Shown piece by piece: positions 8,274 to 16,485 of a stretch of DNA of 25,514 bases (position 1 is its first letter; each line of letters opens with the position of its first letter). The notes beneath the pieces were generated by a model. It ran no database searches. It saw nothing but the letters and a program-made list of their open reading frames with translations, and was not told where the DNA came from. The position numbers were made by a program, and so were the translations under genes. The stretch lies in the NCBI GenBank assembly GCA_964403075.1, contig CAYOEV010000031.1:1-25514 (forward strand). Direction: 5' to 3'. The stretch comes from CAYOEV01 sp964403075. GTDB lineage: Bacteria; Bacteroidota; Bacteroidia; Cytophagales; Cyclobacteriaceae.

Positions 8274-8735
8274 TTAGTTCAAGTATTGATTTACAGTTTC
8301 TGTTAATTCTTTTTTTGAAAATTTCTTTTGGTGAAAATAAGTTTTCCCCCAGGAATCTATGAATAAGGTGGCTGGAATTGCCCCATTCCATGAACGGTCA
8401 ATGAAAGGCATGTAAGCGTCTGGATCTTTTTCATTAAGCCAGACCACCTCACTTTTCAATTTCCGAGAGCCTACAAAATCCAACATTTTCTGCTTGTCCG
8501 CGGCAAAATCCAAGCTCACCAAATACACCTTCACATCGGATCGATCGTAGAGCTCCTCAAAATGTGGCAACTCAGCTACGCAAGGTGCACACCAAGTGGC
8601 CCAAAAATTAAAGACTGTCAATGCGGCCTCGGAATTATTCATTTCTCGTTGCAGCTCCTTAAATGTCATGGTCTTTACCTGTCCATTTACTTCGAGCAAG
8701 AAAAAAATTAAAAAACAGCTTATCCATGTTTTCAC
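8274..8735 (-). CDS. TlpA-family thiol:disulfide oxidoreductase
   Basis: 153 residues with an N-terminal hydrophobic signal (about 4-18, ending near VNGQ) and a thioredoxin fold whose active site is FWATWCAPC (44-52, cysteines 49 and 52). The cis-proline loop is GAIPATLF. TlpA/ResA proteins reduce disulfides on the outer face of the membrane, often for cytochrome c maturation or oxidative-stress handling. No cytochrome or ccm gene is nearby, so the partner is unknown. The stop is immediately followed by the ATG of the redoxin-like gene, suggesting the two exported thiol proteins work together. Confidence 0.87.
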   Translation of the reverse strand: MKTWISCFLIFFLLEVNGQVKTMTFKELQREMNNSEAALTVFNFWATWCAPCVAELPHFEELYDRSDVKVYLVSLDFAADKQKMLDFVGSRKLKSEVVWLNEKDPDAYMPFIDRSWNGAIPATLFIDSWGKTYFHQKKFSKKELTETVNQYLN

Positions 8736-9150
8736 AATTTATATTATACGAAAGAAAAAGTCATAGGTTCATTTCCTTCTTACCAACTCATTCAATCTTG
8801 CACTTTTTAAAGAGTAAGCGCTCCTAATTTTCATTATCCGTGATTTCAACATAATATTTAGTTAATCCAGCATTTTATCATATAGCCGATGGCATTAGTT
8901 ATAGTGTTAGGTACTTAAGATGTAGATGAGTTCGAAAAAGGCAATGGCTAATACTTCTTAACTTGATTTCAAAAACAAAGAACAAGAACTTATACACATA
9001 ATTCAAAAGTTTTCCACATCGTCCTTAATTTTATGTTTAAGTAACTGGTAACCAATATTTTACGATTTATCAGCTAAATTTTCTATTTGTGGATAAGACC
9101 ATTTATTTAGATTTAAGTGTCTGATACTATGGACATTAACCATTCATTCA
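8736..9150. other. AT-rich intergenic gap of 415 bases
   Basis: Both neighbours are on the minus strand, so this holds the promoter of the TlpA-like gene and the end of the ClC gene. Every frame I checked is broken by stops. The right half contains the DnaA-box-like cluster listed separately and stretches rich in A and T (about 9020-9120). I see no tRNA, strong hairpin or insertion-sequence end. The gap is long for this gene-dense window. Confidence 0.6.
8990..9096. promoter_or_regulatory. Cluster of three DnaA-box-like 9-mers
   Basis: TTATACACA at 8990-8998 (plus) fits the consensus TTATnCACA. TGTGGATAA at 9088-9096 is the exact complement of TTATCCACA. TTTTCCACA at 9010-9018 differs from it by one base. 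The three lie within 107 bases of AT-rich non-coding DNA. They could be part of a replication origin, a DnaA-titration or DnaA-regulated site, or a chance cluster. No dnaA or other replication gene is in the window. Confidence 0.45.
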
Positions 9151-10926
9151 TCAGTCACGCGTGTAGCGCTTGAGCTTGGTACGATAGGCATTGAAGATGC
9201 GTGACTTACTTACAAAGCCTACGTATTTGCCCTCGTCAATAACCGGTAGGTTCCAAGCCCGTGTTAACTCAAATTTATTCATAACCGATTGCATTTTTTC
9301 TTGCAAATCGATAAAGGCCGGAGGTTTTTGCATAATGGCCTGAACCCGCACAGTCTCACGTATTTGCTGGTCAAACATGATTTCCCGTACATCATCGAGG
9401 GTCACAATGCCTTCCAGTTCCCCAGAATCATTTACCACAGGAAAAATGTTTCGCTTGCTTATTTTGATTCTATCAATGAGCGCATCCAGCAATGCCTCAG
9501 GCCTTACAATCAAGAGATCAGTTTCTATTAACCGCTTCATGTCAATGAGATTCAGTACCTGATCATCCCGGTCTTGTGCTAAATCGCCTCTTTCAAACAA
9601 GCTTTTGGTATAAATACTGTGTTTCTCAAAGTACCTAATGGTGGAAAACGCGATGGCAGATACCAGCATTAGGGGTACAAACAGTCCATACCCACCGGTA
9701 ATTTCCGCGATTAGAAAAATGGCCGTAAGTGGTGCGTGCAACACCCCACTCATCACACCGCACATACCCACAAGGGTAAAATTACTTTCATTTAGTTCAG
9801 AAGCGGACCAAAGCAAACCCCATGTCCGCGCATAAAAAAAGCCCACCAAGCCACCCATGAAAAGTGAGGGGGCAAAGATGCCTCCGCTTCCTCCGGCACC
9901 GATTGTCAATGCCGTAGCGACGGGTTTCATCAATATCATGGCGGCAACGAATGCCAAAACCAGGGCGGGGTTACCTTGTTCGTAGAAAAAACTACGTTCG
10001 AGCAAATCCAGAGATTCTCCTTGCAGGAGTTGCTTAATAGACTTATAGCCCTCTCCGTATATAGGAGGGAAAGTAAGTATGATCAAGGCCAATCCCACCC
10101 CACCGACTAATGCTCTTCCCAGGTCGGCTTTAACTGTTTTTATCGTAGCATCCATGAAATACATCATGCGTGTGAAATACAATGAGGCCAGGCCAGAAAA
10201 AATACCCAGGCCCGCATAAAAAAGCGTATCGGAGGCTTTGAAACCTTCTGTGAGTCGAAAACTGAACAGAATGTCTTCGCCTAAAAGCATAATCGAAAGC
10301 AGTTGCCCCATCACCGAGGCAATCAGTATTGGAATAAATTGGGCCACCGTTACCTCTACAAGGATAACCTCCATGGCAAAGATGACGCCGGCAACAGGGG
10401 AATTAAATATGGAAGCAATGGCACCGGCTGCACCACAGCCAATCAGCAAGGATCTCTTTTGATAATCAAGGTGTACCATGCGTGCCAGATTGGACCCAAT
10501 GGCTGAGCCCGTAACCACGATGGGGGCCTCCAGACCAACTGACCCGCCAAAGCCTACCGTGAGTGCGCTTGTGATCATGCGTGAGTAAGTCTTCGCCCGC
10601 TGAATGATACTCGACTTTTTGGAGATGGCATAAAGAATATCCGTAATCCCATGTCCTAAGCGTTCTTTTAAAAAGTATTTTGAAACAATGACCGTCAGTA
10701 ATATGCCAATGATGGGATAACCGAGATAAAGAAAATTGACTGAATAAGAACGCAGCCCCAACGCCAACAGGTGCTGAATTTCATGTACGGCACTTTTTAA
10801 AATCACTGCCGCTAATCCTGAAGCCACTCCTATCAGGCCTGCAACGAGCAGAAGAAAGCCATTGTCGCTCATGAATCTGAGTCGCCAAACGAGAAAACGC
10901 ATCAACAGTTTACGAAGGACCTGCAT
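9151..10926 (-). CDS. ClC-type chloride channel / H+-Cl- antiporter with tandem CBS domains
   Basis: 591 residues: a ClC membrane domain (about 20-430) and two C-terminal CBS domains (about 470-525 and 535-585). Motifs: GLEAP with the external gating Glu E133, GAAGAIASIFNSPVAGVIFAMEV (166-187, with E186 near the internal proton-glutamate position), and GSGGIFAPSLFMGG (347-359). The first anion-binding loop reads GHGIT (91-95) rather than GSGIP. Retained glutamates suggest an antiporter rather than a passive channel, but this is inference. CBS domains usually sense adenine nucleotides. It is divergent from the VOC gene, with about 50 bases between starts. Confidence 0.92.
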   Translation of the reverse strand: MQVLRKLLMRFLVWRLRFMSDNGFLLLVAGLIGVASGLAAVILKSAVHEIQHLLALGLRSYSVNFLYLGYPIIGILLTVIVSKYFLKERLGHGITDILYAISKKSSIIQRAKTYSRMITSALTVGFGGSVGLEAPIVVTGSAIGSNLARMVHLDYQKRSLLIGCGAAGAIASIFNSPVAGVIFAMEVILVEVTVAQFIPILIASVMGQLLSIMLLGEDILFSFRLTEGFKASDTLFYAGLGIFSGLASLYFTRMMYFMDATIKTVKADLGRALVGGVGLALIILTFPPIYGEGYKSIKQLLQGESLDLLERSFFYEQGNPALVLAFVAAMILMKPVATALTIGAGGSGGIFAPSLFMGGLVGFFYARTWGLLWSASELNESNFTLVGMCGVMSGVLHAPLTAIFLIAEITGGYGLFVPLMLVSAIAFSTIRYFEKHSIYTKSLFERGDLAQDRDDQVLNLIDMKRLIETDLLIVRPEALLDALIDRIKISKRNIFPVVNDSGELEGIVTLDDVREIMFDQQIRETVRVQAIMQKPPAFIDLQEKMQSVMNKFELTRAWNLPVIDEGKYVGFVSKSRIFNAYRTKLKRYTRD

Positions 10927-10976
10927 GGGCGATGGGTAAAAGTCAGAAAATGTATATTACTAAAAAGCACAAAACT

Positions 10977-11369
10977 ATGACCATCACCCAAATCAAGGAA
11001 ACTTGTTTGTATGTGAAAGACCTGCAAAAAACAATACAATTCTACCAAGAGGTATTGGAACTGCCCTGCTTTAGTCATGTAGAAGGTAGACATGCCTTTT
11101 TTCGAGCTGGCAGATCCGTTCTCCTTTGTTTCAATCCGGAGGTAACCGCACGGGAAACTATCTTACCCCCTCATTACGCAGAAGGACCTCAACATATCGC
11201 CTTCGAAGTCACGTCGATGGATTACAACGCCACCCTCGAATTGCTCAAGACAAAAGGAGTGAGGGTTACCCATCAGCAAACATGGACCAAAGGCGGTAGG
11301 TCGTTTTATTTTGAAGACCCCAACCAACATGTGCTGGAAATTGTAGAAGAAGGCATTTGGGATAATTGA
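10977..11369 (+). CDS. VOC (glyoxalase/bleomycin-resistance) superfamily protein
   Basis: 130 residues from the ATG at 10977; the frame is open to 10932, but the added 15 residues are not family-like. Two beta-alpha-beta-beta-beta modules are visible: VKDLQKTIQFYQEVLELP (13-30) and PQHIAFEV (71-78) to FYFEDPNQHVLEIVE (110-124). Putative metal ligands are H73 and E121, while the usual first-module His is absent (ETCLYV). The fold covers glyoxalase I, extradiol dioxygenases and resistance proteins; the reaction here cannot be named. Confidence 0.75.
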   Translation: MTITQIKETCLYVKDLQKTIQFYQEVLELPCFSHVEGRHAFFRAGRSVLLCFNPEVTARETILPPHYAEGPQHIAFEVTSMDYNATLELLKTKGVRVTHQQTWTKGGRSFYFEDPNQHVLEIVEEGIWDN

Positions 11370-11435
11370 ATGAAGAATATCCCAATGAATCATCCACCAA
11401 TTTTTACATTCTCCGATGGTATCAAAACCTACACA

Positions 11436-11921
11436 TCAGTCAAAAATCGAGGACCGATTCTCCGGACAATTCTGAAAATCAAAAGAACGACACATGTCCC
11501 GAAGAGCCGTCCAACCCTGTTTTGAAAATCCCGTGTTTGGGTACACCTGCTGCGACCTGCCCTCAAGGAGGTGGGAGACCCGCAAATTGTTGCAATCAAA
11601 ACAGATACTTACCTGCCCTACCGGGCTTCCATCGCGGTACCAGACGAGGCCTTGCCGCGAGTCGAAACAGGCGCCTTCCGGGTCGCCATAGGATTCGGAT
11701 GCATTCAAGATAGCCATAGCATGGTCAACTGTCTTTGCGGTCAAAGTCTTACTGCGCAAAATCCGGTTTTCTATCAGTGCTGCGCCCACATGCTTTCCAG
11801 CCTTCATCACGTATTCATAAGCCACTACGCTATCCGCAGCTACGTCTTTAAGCATCTGTCCCGAGACCATGAAAGAAATAAGGTAAAATAAGGTAAATAG
11901 TTGCATAAAAATATTAGTCAT
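11436..11921 (-). CDS. Small secreted protein with a CFDCN motif, function unknown
   Basis: 161 residues from the ATG at 11921, which gives a clean signal peptide (MQLFTLFYLISFMVSGQ) with a likely cut near residue 21; the frame is open a further 11 codons upstream. The mature part has GACFDSRQGLVWYRDGSP (83-100) followed by ICFDCNNL (106-113). I recall CF(D/E)CN-containing secreted proteins in other Bacteroidota, always unassigned. Other cysteines are C144 and C152, so C85/C107/C110/C144/C152 could form disulfides or bind metal. Long frames on the opposite strand here have no signal or family motif and are treated as shadows. Confidence 0.6.
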   Translation of the reverse strand: MTNIFMQLFTLFYLISFMVSGQMLKDVAADSVVAYEYVMKAGKHVGAALIENRILRSKTLTAKTVDHAMAILNASESYGDPEGACFDSRQGLVWYRDGSPVGQVSICFDCNNLRVSHLLEGRSQQVYPNTGFSKQGWTALRDMCRSFDFQNCPENRSSIFD

Positions 11922-12103
11922 CACGTAACATCTCATAAGTTGCTGTAATCTCAAAACACCTAAATTCCTGACTGCTATTCCTCAATGGTTTTTTGTATTT
12001 GGAGTTTAAAGTTAGTTGGGAATGTACAAGAAAACGATTGTGTCGGAGCTGAACGTGGAATAAAAGCTCCTTGTTTTGAAGCCATATAAAAGTCATCTTA
12101 ACT

Positions 12104-13384
12104 ATGTCTGCGGTACTATTCTGGTTTCGTCGCGACCTGCGACTACATGACAATCACGGTTTTTACCGAGCCCTAACCTCCGGTATGCCGGTAATTCCAG
12201 TATTTATTTTTGACCAGCACATTATCGATCCCTTGCCAGACAATGACCCACGGGTGCAATTCATTTACAAATCGCTGGAAAGCATGTACCAGGAATTGCG
12301 TGAACACCATGGTACCATGGTCATCAAAAAGGGTCGGCCAGAAACAATCATTCAATCACTGATAGACACTTATGACATCAGCCAGGTGCATACCAATCAC
12401 GATTATGAACCCTACGCTAAGCAACGGGATCAAAACATACACAAATTACTGGCAGCGCAGGGCATTGCCTTCAAAACCTTTAAAGACCATGTGATTTTTG
12501 AAAAAGACGAAGTGTCAAAAAAAGACGGTAACCCGTACGTCGTGTTCACGCCCTATAAAAACCAATGGCTGAGCCTGGTCACTCCTGAAACCTTCAAAGG
12601 GTACCCAAGTGAAAACCACCTCGATCAAATTTATAAAGAAGGATCATTCGATTTCCCTACCTACGAAAGCCTGGGATTTAAGCCCAACAACCTGAAAGTC
12701 AAGCCCTACAACCTGAGCCTTGTTGGCCATTATGATGAAACACGTGATAACCCGTCGGCAGATGAAACTACACGACTTGGACCTCATCTAAGATTTGGCA
12801 CGGTAAGCATCAGGAAGATGTGCCAATTGGGAAAAGAAAAAAATGCGGTTTTCCTGAGTGAATTAATTTGGAGGGAGTTCTATGCTCAAATCCTTTACCG
12901 ATTTCCCCATGTGGCTGAACACTCATTTCGGAGGGAGTATGACCAGATTAATTGGCGCAACGACGAAGCTGAATTTCAAAAATGGTGTGAAGGAAAAACC
13001 GGTTACCCAATGGTGGATGCTGGCATGCGCCAACTCAACAAGAGCGGTTTTATGCACAACCGTGTGCGCATGATTACGGCAAGTTTTCTGGTAAAACATT
13101 TACTCATCGACTGGCGTTGGGGGGAAGCGTATTTTGCGGGAAAACTCATGGATTATGAGCTTGCTTCCAACAATGGGGGCTGGCAGTGGGCCGCAGGAAG
13201 CGGTACGGATGCAGCACCCTATTTCCGCATTTTCAACCCGACAACTCAGTACCAAAAATTTGACCCACAGTCCAAGTATGTCAAAAAATGGCTTAAAGAA
13301 GATTTCGGCCAGATTACCCCAATGGTAGACCACAAGGCAGCCAGGCAAAGATGTTTGGATACCTACAAATTGGCATTGAGTTAA
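12104..13384 (+). CDS. phrB: Deoxyribodipyrimidine (CPD) photolyase, class I
   Basis: 426 residues. Photolyase uses blue light, FADH- and an antenna cofactor to split cyclobutane pyrimidine dimers. The N-terminal antenna domain starts LFWFRRDLRLHDN. The FAD domain has TRLGPHLRFGTVS (223-235), ELIWREFY (253-260), MHNRVRM (317-323) and NNGGWQWAAG (356-365). Residues matching the E. coli lesion-binding set are E253, W256, N319, M323 and W362; the electron-transfer Trp triad corresponds to W284, W337 and W360. All are present, which favours a CPD photolyase over a signalling cryptochrome. The last four bases overlap the convergent map gene. Confidence 0.92.
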   Translation: MSAVLFWFRRDLRLHDNHGFYRALTSGMPVIPVFIFDQHIIDPLPDNDPRVQFIYKSLESMYQELREHHGTMVIKKGRPETIIQSLIDTYDISQVHTNHDYEPYAKQRDQNIHKLLAAQGIAFKTFKDHVIFEKDEVSKKDGNPYVVFTPYKNQWLSLVTPETFKGYPSENHLDQIYKEGSFDFPTYESLGFKPNNLKVKPYNLSLVGHYDETRDNPSADETTRLGPHLRFGTVSIRKMCQLGKEKNAVFLSELIWREFYAQILYRFPHVAEHSFRREYDQINWRNDEAEFQKWCEGKTGYPMVDAGMRQLNKSGFMHNRVRMITASFLVKHLLIDWRWGEAYFAGKLMDYELASNNGGWQWAAGSGTDAAPYFRIFNPTTQYQKFDPQSKYVKKWLKEDFGQITPMVDHKAARQRCLDTYKLALS

Positions 13385-14172
13385 ACAACCAGCGCGTTCT
13401 TTTTCTTTAACGCAGTTTCTATGTAATCGAAAGTGGACAAGATGTTGACTTCGCCGTCAACCATTGCCACATTGTGCTCAAAATGAGCAGAGGGTTTTTT
13501 ATCTGCCGTGATGATGGTCCAGCCATCGTCCAACTGTACTACGCTGCGCGTACCCATGTTAATCATAGGCTCAATCGCAATCACCAACCCATTTTTAATT
13601 TTACTTCCTCTACCTCGCTTACCAAAATTCGGAACTTCCGGAGCTTCATGCATCTTTCGCCCCAGCCCATGACCCACCAGTTCACGAACAACACCATATC
13701 CATGCTTCTCCGCATGGTGTTGGATAGAAAAACTTATGTCACCAATTCGGCCTCCAAGTTTCATTTGTTCAATACCCAGATATAAACACTCCTTCGTTAC
13801 ACGTAATAGATCGGTAACAGAAGAGTGAATTTCGCCGACTGCAAAAGTGTACGCATGATCTCCGTAAAAGTGGTTTTTTAAAACCCCAATATCCACGCCT
13901 ACAACGTCTCCTGACTCCAGCGGTCTATCGGTTGGAATACCATGAACCACTTGCTCATTTACGGAGGTGATAATGGATTTCGGGTACCCATAAAGTCCCA
14001 AAAATCCGGGCACCGCTCCATGATCCCTGATGAAACCATCTGCCAAATCGTTTAATTTTAAAGGCGTCACACCCGGCTCAATGTATTCCGCCAACATACC
14101 CAAAGTTTTGGATACCAATTGTGCACTCTCGCGCATCAATTCAACTTCTTCCCGGCTTTTTAATTGGATCAT
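13381..14172 (-). CDS. map: Methionine aminopeptidase type I
   Basis: 263 residues from the ATG at 14172 (MIQLKSREEVELMR, the normal family start; six further codons upstream are open but unlikely). The enzyme removes initiator methionine. Pita-bread-fold ligands are all visible: H77 (VVHGIP), D94 (VDIGV), D105 (GDHAYTF), H168 (GHGLG), E201 (IEPM) and E232 (FEHNVAM). There is no N-terminal zinc-finger extension, so it is a type Ia bacterial enzyme. It ends 4 bases inside the photolyase stop region on the other strand. Confidence 0.94.
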   Translation of the reverse strand: MIQLKSREEVELMRESAQLVSKTLGMLAEYIEPGVTPLKLNDLADGFIRDHGAVPGFLGLYGYPKSIITSVNEQVVHGIPTDRPLESGDVVGVDIGVLKNHFYGDHAYTFAVGEIHSSVTDLLRVTKECLYLGIEQMKLGGRIGDISFSIQHHAEKHGYGVVRELVGHGLGRKMHEAPEVPNFGKRGRGSKIKNGLVIAIEPMINMGTRSVVQLDDGWTIITADKKPSAHFEHNVAMVDGEVNILSTFDYIETALKKKNALVV

Positions 14173-14210
14173 AAAACAAAAATAGGCCAACGAGGCCTGC
14201 AGTCTTTATT

Positions 14211-14244
14211 AAAATAAAAAACTCCTGCCCAAAGAACAGGAGTT
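14211..14244 (-). terminator. Rho-independent terminator of the SPOR-like gene
   Basis: Minus-strand reading gives AACTCCTG (14244-14237), a 9-base loop, CAGGAGTT (14227-14220) and then a T-rich tail opposite AAAATAAAAA. The eight-pair stem is perfect. It lies about 20 bases past the stop at 14265. Confidence 0.88.
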
Positions 14245-14264
14245 CAATAAATGGTCAACGAACG

Positions 14265-14861
14265 TTAAGAACGGGAACCTTCCAGCACGTCTTTGATAGG
14301 CACGCGTGTACCATCCCGATAAGAAACTATCCATGCATCCTTAACACCCATGGCACGCAAATACTTTTTAAAAGTATCTGCTTCCCAATAATCTTTAAAG
14401 ACCCCGATGGTGTACTTGTTAAGCTCACCCTCTGTTTCAGCATTGAAGTTTGCGCTGCTGTCTTTGTATTTACTCAAGTCAATTTTCTTGTACGCACCAA
14501 TCTGCACCTTAAAGACCACTCCCACATTCTCATTAATGCCTGAACCAGAAGTGGTGGGTGGAGGGGTGCTGCCACCGCTTCGAACTTGTGATCGCAAGTC
14601 CGCAATTTGCGCTTGTTGTTGACTAATCTTGTCGTCTTTTTCAGCAAGTTTTCGATCCACATTATCCAATTCTGTGCGCAAGCTCGAAACTTGGCTTTTC
14701 ATGGTTTTGTTTTGATCGATCAAGTCTTTGTACTGCTCTGGAGAGACCTTTTTCAAACGTTTTTTCCAGGCCTTTTTCTCTTTTTTATCCATCTGCGCCA
14801 TGGCATCTACGGATACCGAAAGGGCCATGATAATTAATAACACTGTTGTTAAATGTTTCAT
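14265..14861 (-). CDS. Secreted coiled-coil protein with a SPOR-like C-terminal domain
   Basis: 198 residues. A signal peptide (MKHLTTVLLIIMALSVSVDA) with an AMA-Q cleavage site at 22/23 leads to a basic stretch (24-38), a predicted coiled coil (about 42-94, heptad-like with Gln-rich end), a Gly/Ser/Pro linker (95-108) and a C-terminal domain starting VFKVQIGAYKK (116-126). That opening and the GVFKDYWEADTFKKYLRAMGVKDAWIV-type pattern (153-179) are like SPOR domains, which bind denuded peptidoglycan glycan strands at division sites. It is likely periplasmic or envelope-attached; an exact role is unknown. Monocistronic: a terminator follows and map lies beyond. Confidence 0.72.
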   Translation of the reverse strand: MKHLTTVLLIIMALSVSVDAMAQMDKKEKKAWKKRLKKVSPEQYKDLIDQNKTMKSQVSSLRTELDNVDRKLAEKDDKISQQQAQIADLRSQVRSGGSTPPPTTSGSGINENVGVVFKVQIGAYKKIDLSKYKDSSANFNAETEGELNKYTIGVFKDYWEADTFKKYLRAMGVKDAWIVSYRDGTRVPIKDVLEGSRS

Positions 14862-14916
14862 AATAGTGAGCCGTTCTTTCTAATTACCGCTAAAGTACAA
14901 AATAATTGTAATAAAA

Positions 14917-16320
14917 TCATTTTTTAAGTGATCCCGTCATTTCTTCCGGTTTGACCCACTCATCAAATTGTTCACTCGTTAATAAACCCAATTCTACGGC
15001 TGCCTGACGCAATGTAGTTCCGTCCGTGTGAGCTTTCTTTGCAATTCTCGCGGCGTTCTCATAACCAATATGGGTATTCAAAGCTGTAACCAGCATCAAG
15101 GAATTTTCCAATTTTTTTTGAATAACTGCATAATTCGGTGTTATACCCGTGGCGCAGTTGTCATTGAAAGAGCGGCAGGCATCCGCTAAAAGTTGTGCCG
15201 AATCAAGCAAGTTGTAGATCATCATTGGTTTAAAAACATTCAACTCAAACTGCCCACTCATGCCGCCGGTTGTGATTGCAACGTCATTGCCGATCACCTG
15301 CGCGCACACCATAGTTAACGCCTCACACTGGGTCGGATTTACTTTTCCCGGCATTATCGAGGATCCCGGCTCATTTGCAGGAATGATAATTTCTCCGATC
15401 CCACTTCGGGGCCCTGAACATAACATACGCACGTCATTACCAATTTTCATCAGGCTCACTGCCATTTGCTTCAACGCCCCGTGGGTCTCTACAATGGCAT
15501 CGTGCGCCGCCAGCGCCTCAAACTTATTGGGTGCGCTCACAAATGGATGCCCCGAATAGTTCGCAATTTTCGCTGCCACTAATTCGGCATAACCTTCCGG
15601 CGTATTGAGACCTGTACCTACTGCCGTACCACCCAATGCCAATTCCGCCAAGTGTTCTAACGTATTGGTTAATGCCTTTATTCCATGCGCCAACTGCGCC
15701 ACATAACCGGAAAATTCCTGTCCTAACGTAAGAGGTGTTGCATCCATGAAGTGGGTACGTCCTATTTTCACAACCTCCCCGAAAGCGTTGGATTTTTCTT
15801 CCAGCGTGTTTTTCAGCTTTTTTAAAGCCGGCAAAGTTTGGTTCACCACCATTTCGTAAGCAGCAATGTGCATGGCTGTGGGAAAGGTGTCATTCGAACT
15901 CTGGCTTTTGTTCACGTCATCGTTCGGGTGAATGAATTTATCGGGGTCGGTGAGCTTACCTCCACGCAACACATGTGCACGATTGGCCACCACTTCGTTG
16001 CAATTCATGTTGGACTGCGTACCTGAGCCAGTCTGCCAAACTACCAATGGAAATTCTGCATCCAGTTGTCCAGTTAGCATTTCATCACATGCAGCCTGTA
16101 TCCATTTCATTCTTTCCGCATCTAGCACGCCTAATTGGTGGTTGGCCTCGGCGGCAGATTTTTTTAGAATGGCAAAAGCGCGTATTACTTCAATGGGCAT
16201 TTTGTGCCTTTCTACGCCAATTTTAAAATTTTCTTTGGACCGTTGCGTTTGAGCACCCCAATAGCGTTCAGCAGGAACTTCAACTTCTCCGATGGTATCA
16301 CGTTCTATCCGATGATTCAT
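14917..16320 (-). CDS. fumC: Fumarate hydratase class II
   Basis: 467 residues, the exact length class of E. coli FumC. It catalyses reversible hydration of fumarate to L-malate in the TCA cycle as an iron-independent tetramer. Visible motifs: TGSGTQSNMNCNEV (97-110), SSNDTFPTAMH (141-151), GRTHFMDATPL (187-197, catalytic H190) and the signature GSSIMPGKVNP (319-329) with the active-site serine in the mobile loop (S320). Offsets to E. coli numbering are constant at two residues. It is divergent from the LuxR-type gene, 155 bases apart. Confidence 0.96.
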   Translation of the reverse strand: MNHRIERDTIGEVEVPAERYWGAQTQRSKENFKIGVERHKMPIEVIRAFAILKKSAAEANHQLGVLDAERMKWIQAACDEMLTGQLDAEFPLVVWQTGSGTQSNMNCNEVVANRAHVLRGGKLTDPDKFIHPNDDVNKSQSSNDTFPTAMHIAAYEMVVNQTLPALKKLKNTLEEKSNAFGEVVKIGRTHFMDATPLTLGQEFSGYVAQLAHGIKALTNTLEHLAELALGGTAVGTGLNTPEGYAELVAAKIANYSGHPFVSAPNKFEALAAHDAIVETHGALKQMAVSLMKIGNDVRMLCSGPRSGIGEIIIPANEPGSSIMPGKVNPTQCEALTMVCAQVIGNDVAITTGGMSGQFELNVFKPMMIYNLLDSAQLLADACRSFNDNCATGITPNYAVIQKKLENSLMLVTALNTHIGYENAARIAKKAHTDGTTLRQAAVELGLLTSEQFDEWVKPEEMTGSLKK

Positions 16321-16419
16321 ATAGCTCAGGATTTAGGCTTTTCGCAGGGCTAATTTAATGGACATCCCATCCACCAAATGAGATATTAAAAATATTGGTC
16401 GACAAAAAAGGAAGTCGGC

Positions 16420-16450
16420 TTTGATGCGGTCCCTTTTTGAACTAAAATTG
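16420..16450 (+). promoter_or_regulatory. Bacteroidota-type promoter candidate for the luxR-feoAB operon
   Basis: TTTG at 16420-16423 and TAAAATTG at 16443-16450 are separated by 19 bases, matching the TTTG / TAnnTTTG pattern with one mismatch in the -7 element. Transcription would start near 16456, on top of the palindromic operator and only about 20 bases before the ATG. Confidence 0.5.
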
Positions 16451-16455
16451 CATTG

Positions 16456-16485
16456 TTTAGATTGATTCTAAATTAATGAATAAAG
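16456..16485 (+). promoter_or_regulatory. Putative iron-regulator operator at the feo operon start
   Basis: TTTAGATTGATTCTAAA (16456-16472) is a near-perfect palindrome: two 6-base arms TTTAGA/TCTAAA around 5 bases. The following AATTAATGAATAAAG continues a block that recurs before the ferritin gene (20006-20036): 27 of 30 positions identical plus a one-base gap. A second, overlapping palindrome is ATTGATT/AATGAAT. The arm length and spacing are like DtxR/MntR-family sites; Fur is the other candidate. The site sits at the expected transcription start and runs into the ATG at 16476, consistent with repression. The regulator is not in the window. Confidence 0.65.

Noticed and set aside
11366..11713. 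Plus-strand frames opposite the secreted CFDCN protein
   Set aside because: No signal or family motif; Pro/Arg-rich translation typical of an antisense shadow.
12104..13384. Cryptochrome signalling photoreceptor
   Set aside because: All CPD-binding and Trp-triad residues of class I photolyase are present, with no C-terminal extension.
11411..16303. Identical 16-mer TTCTCCGATGGTATCA near 11413 and near 16288
   Set aside because: One copy is codons of fumC and the other is non-coding; flanks differ, and a single 16-base repeat in 25 kb is within chance.
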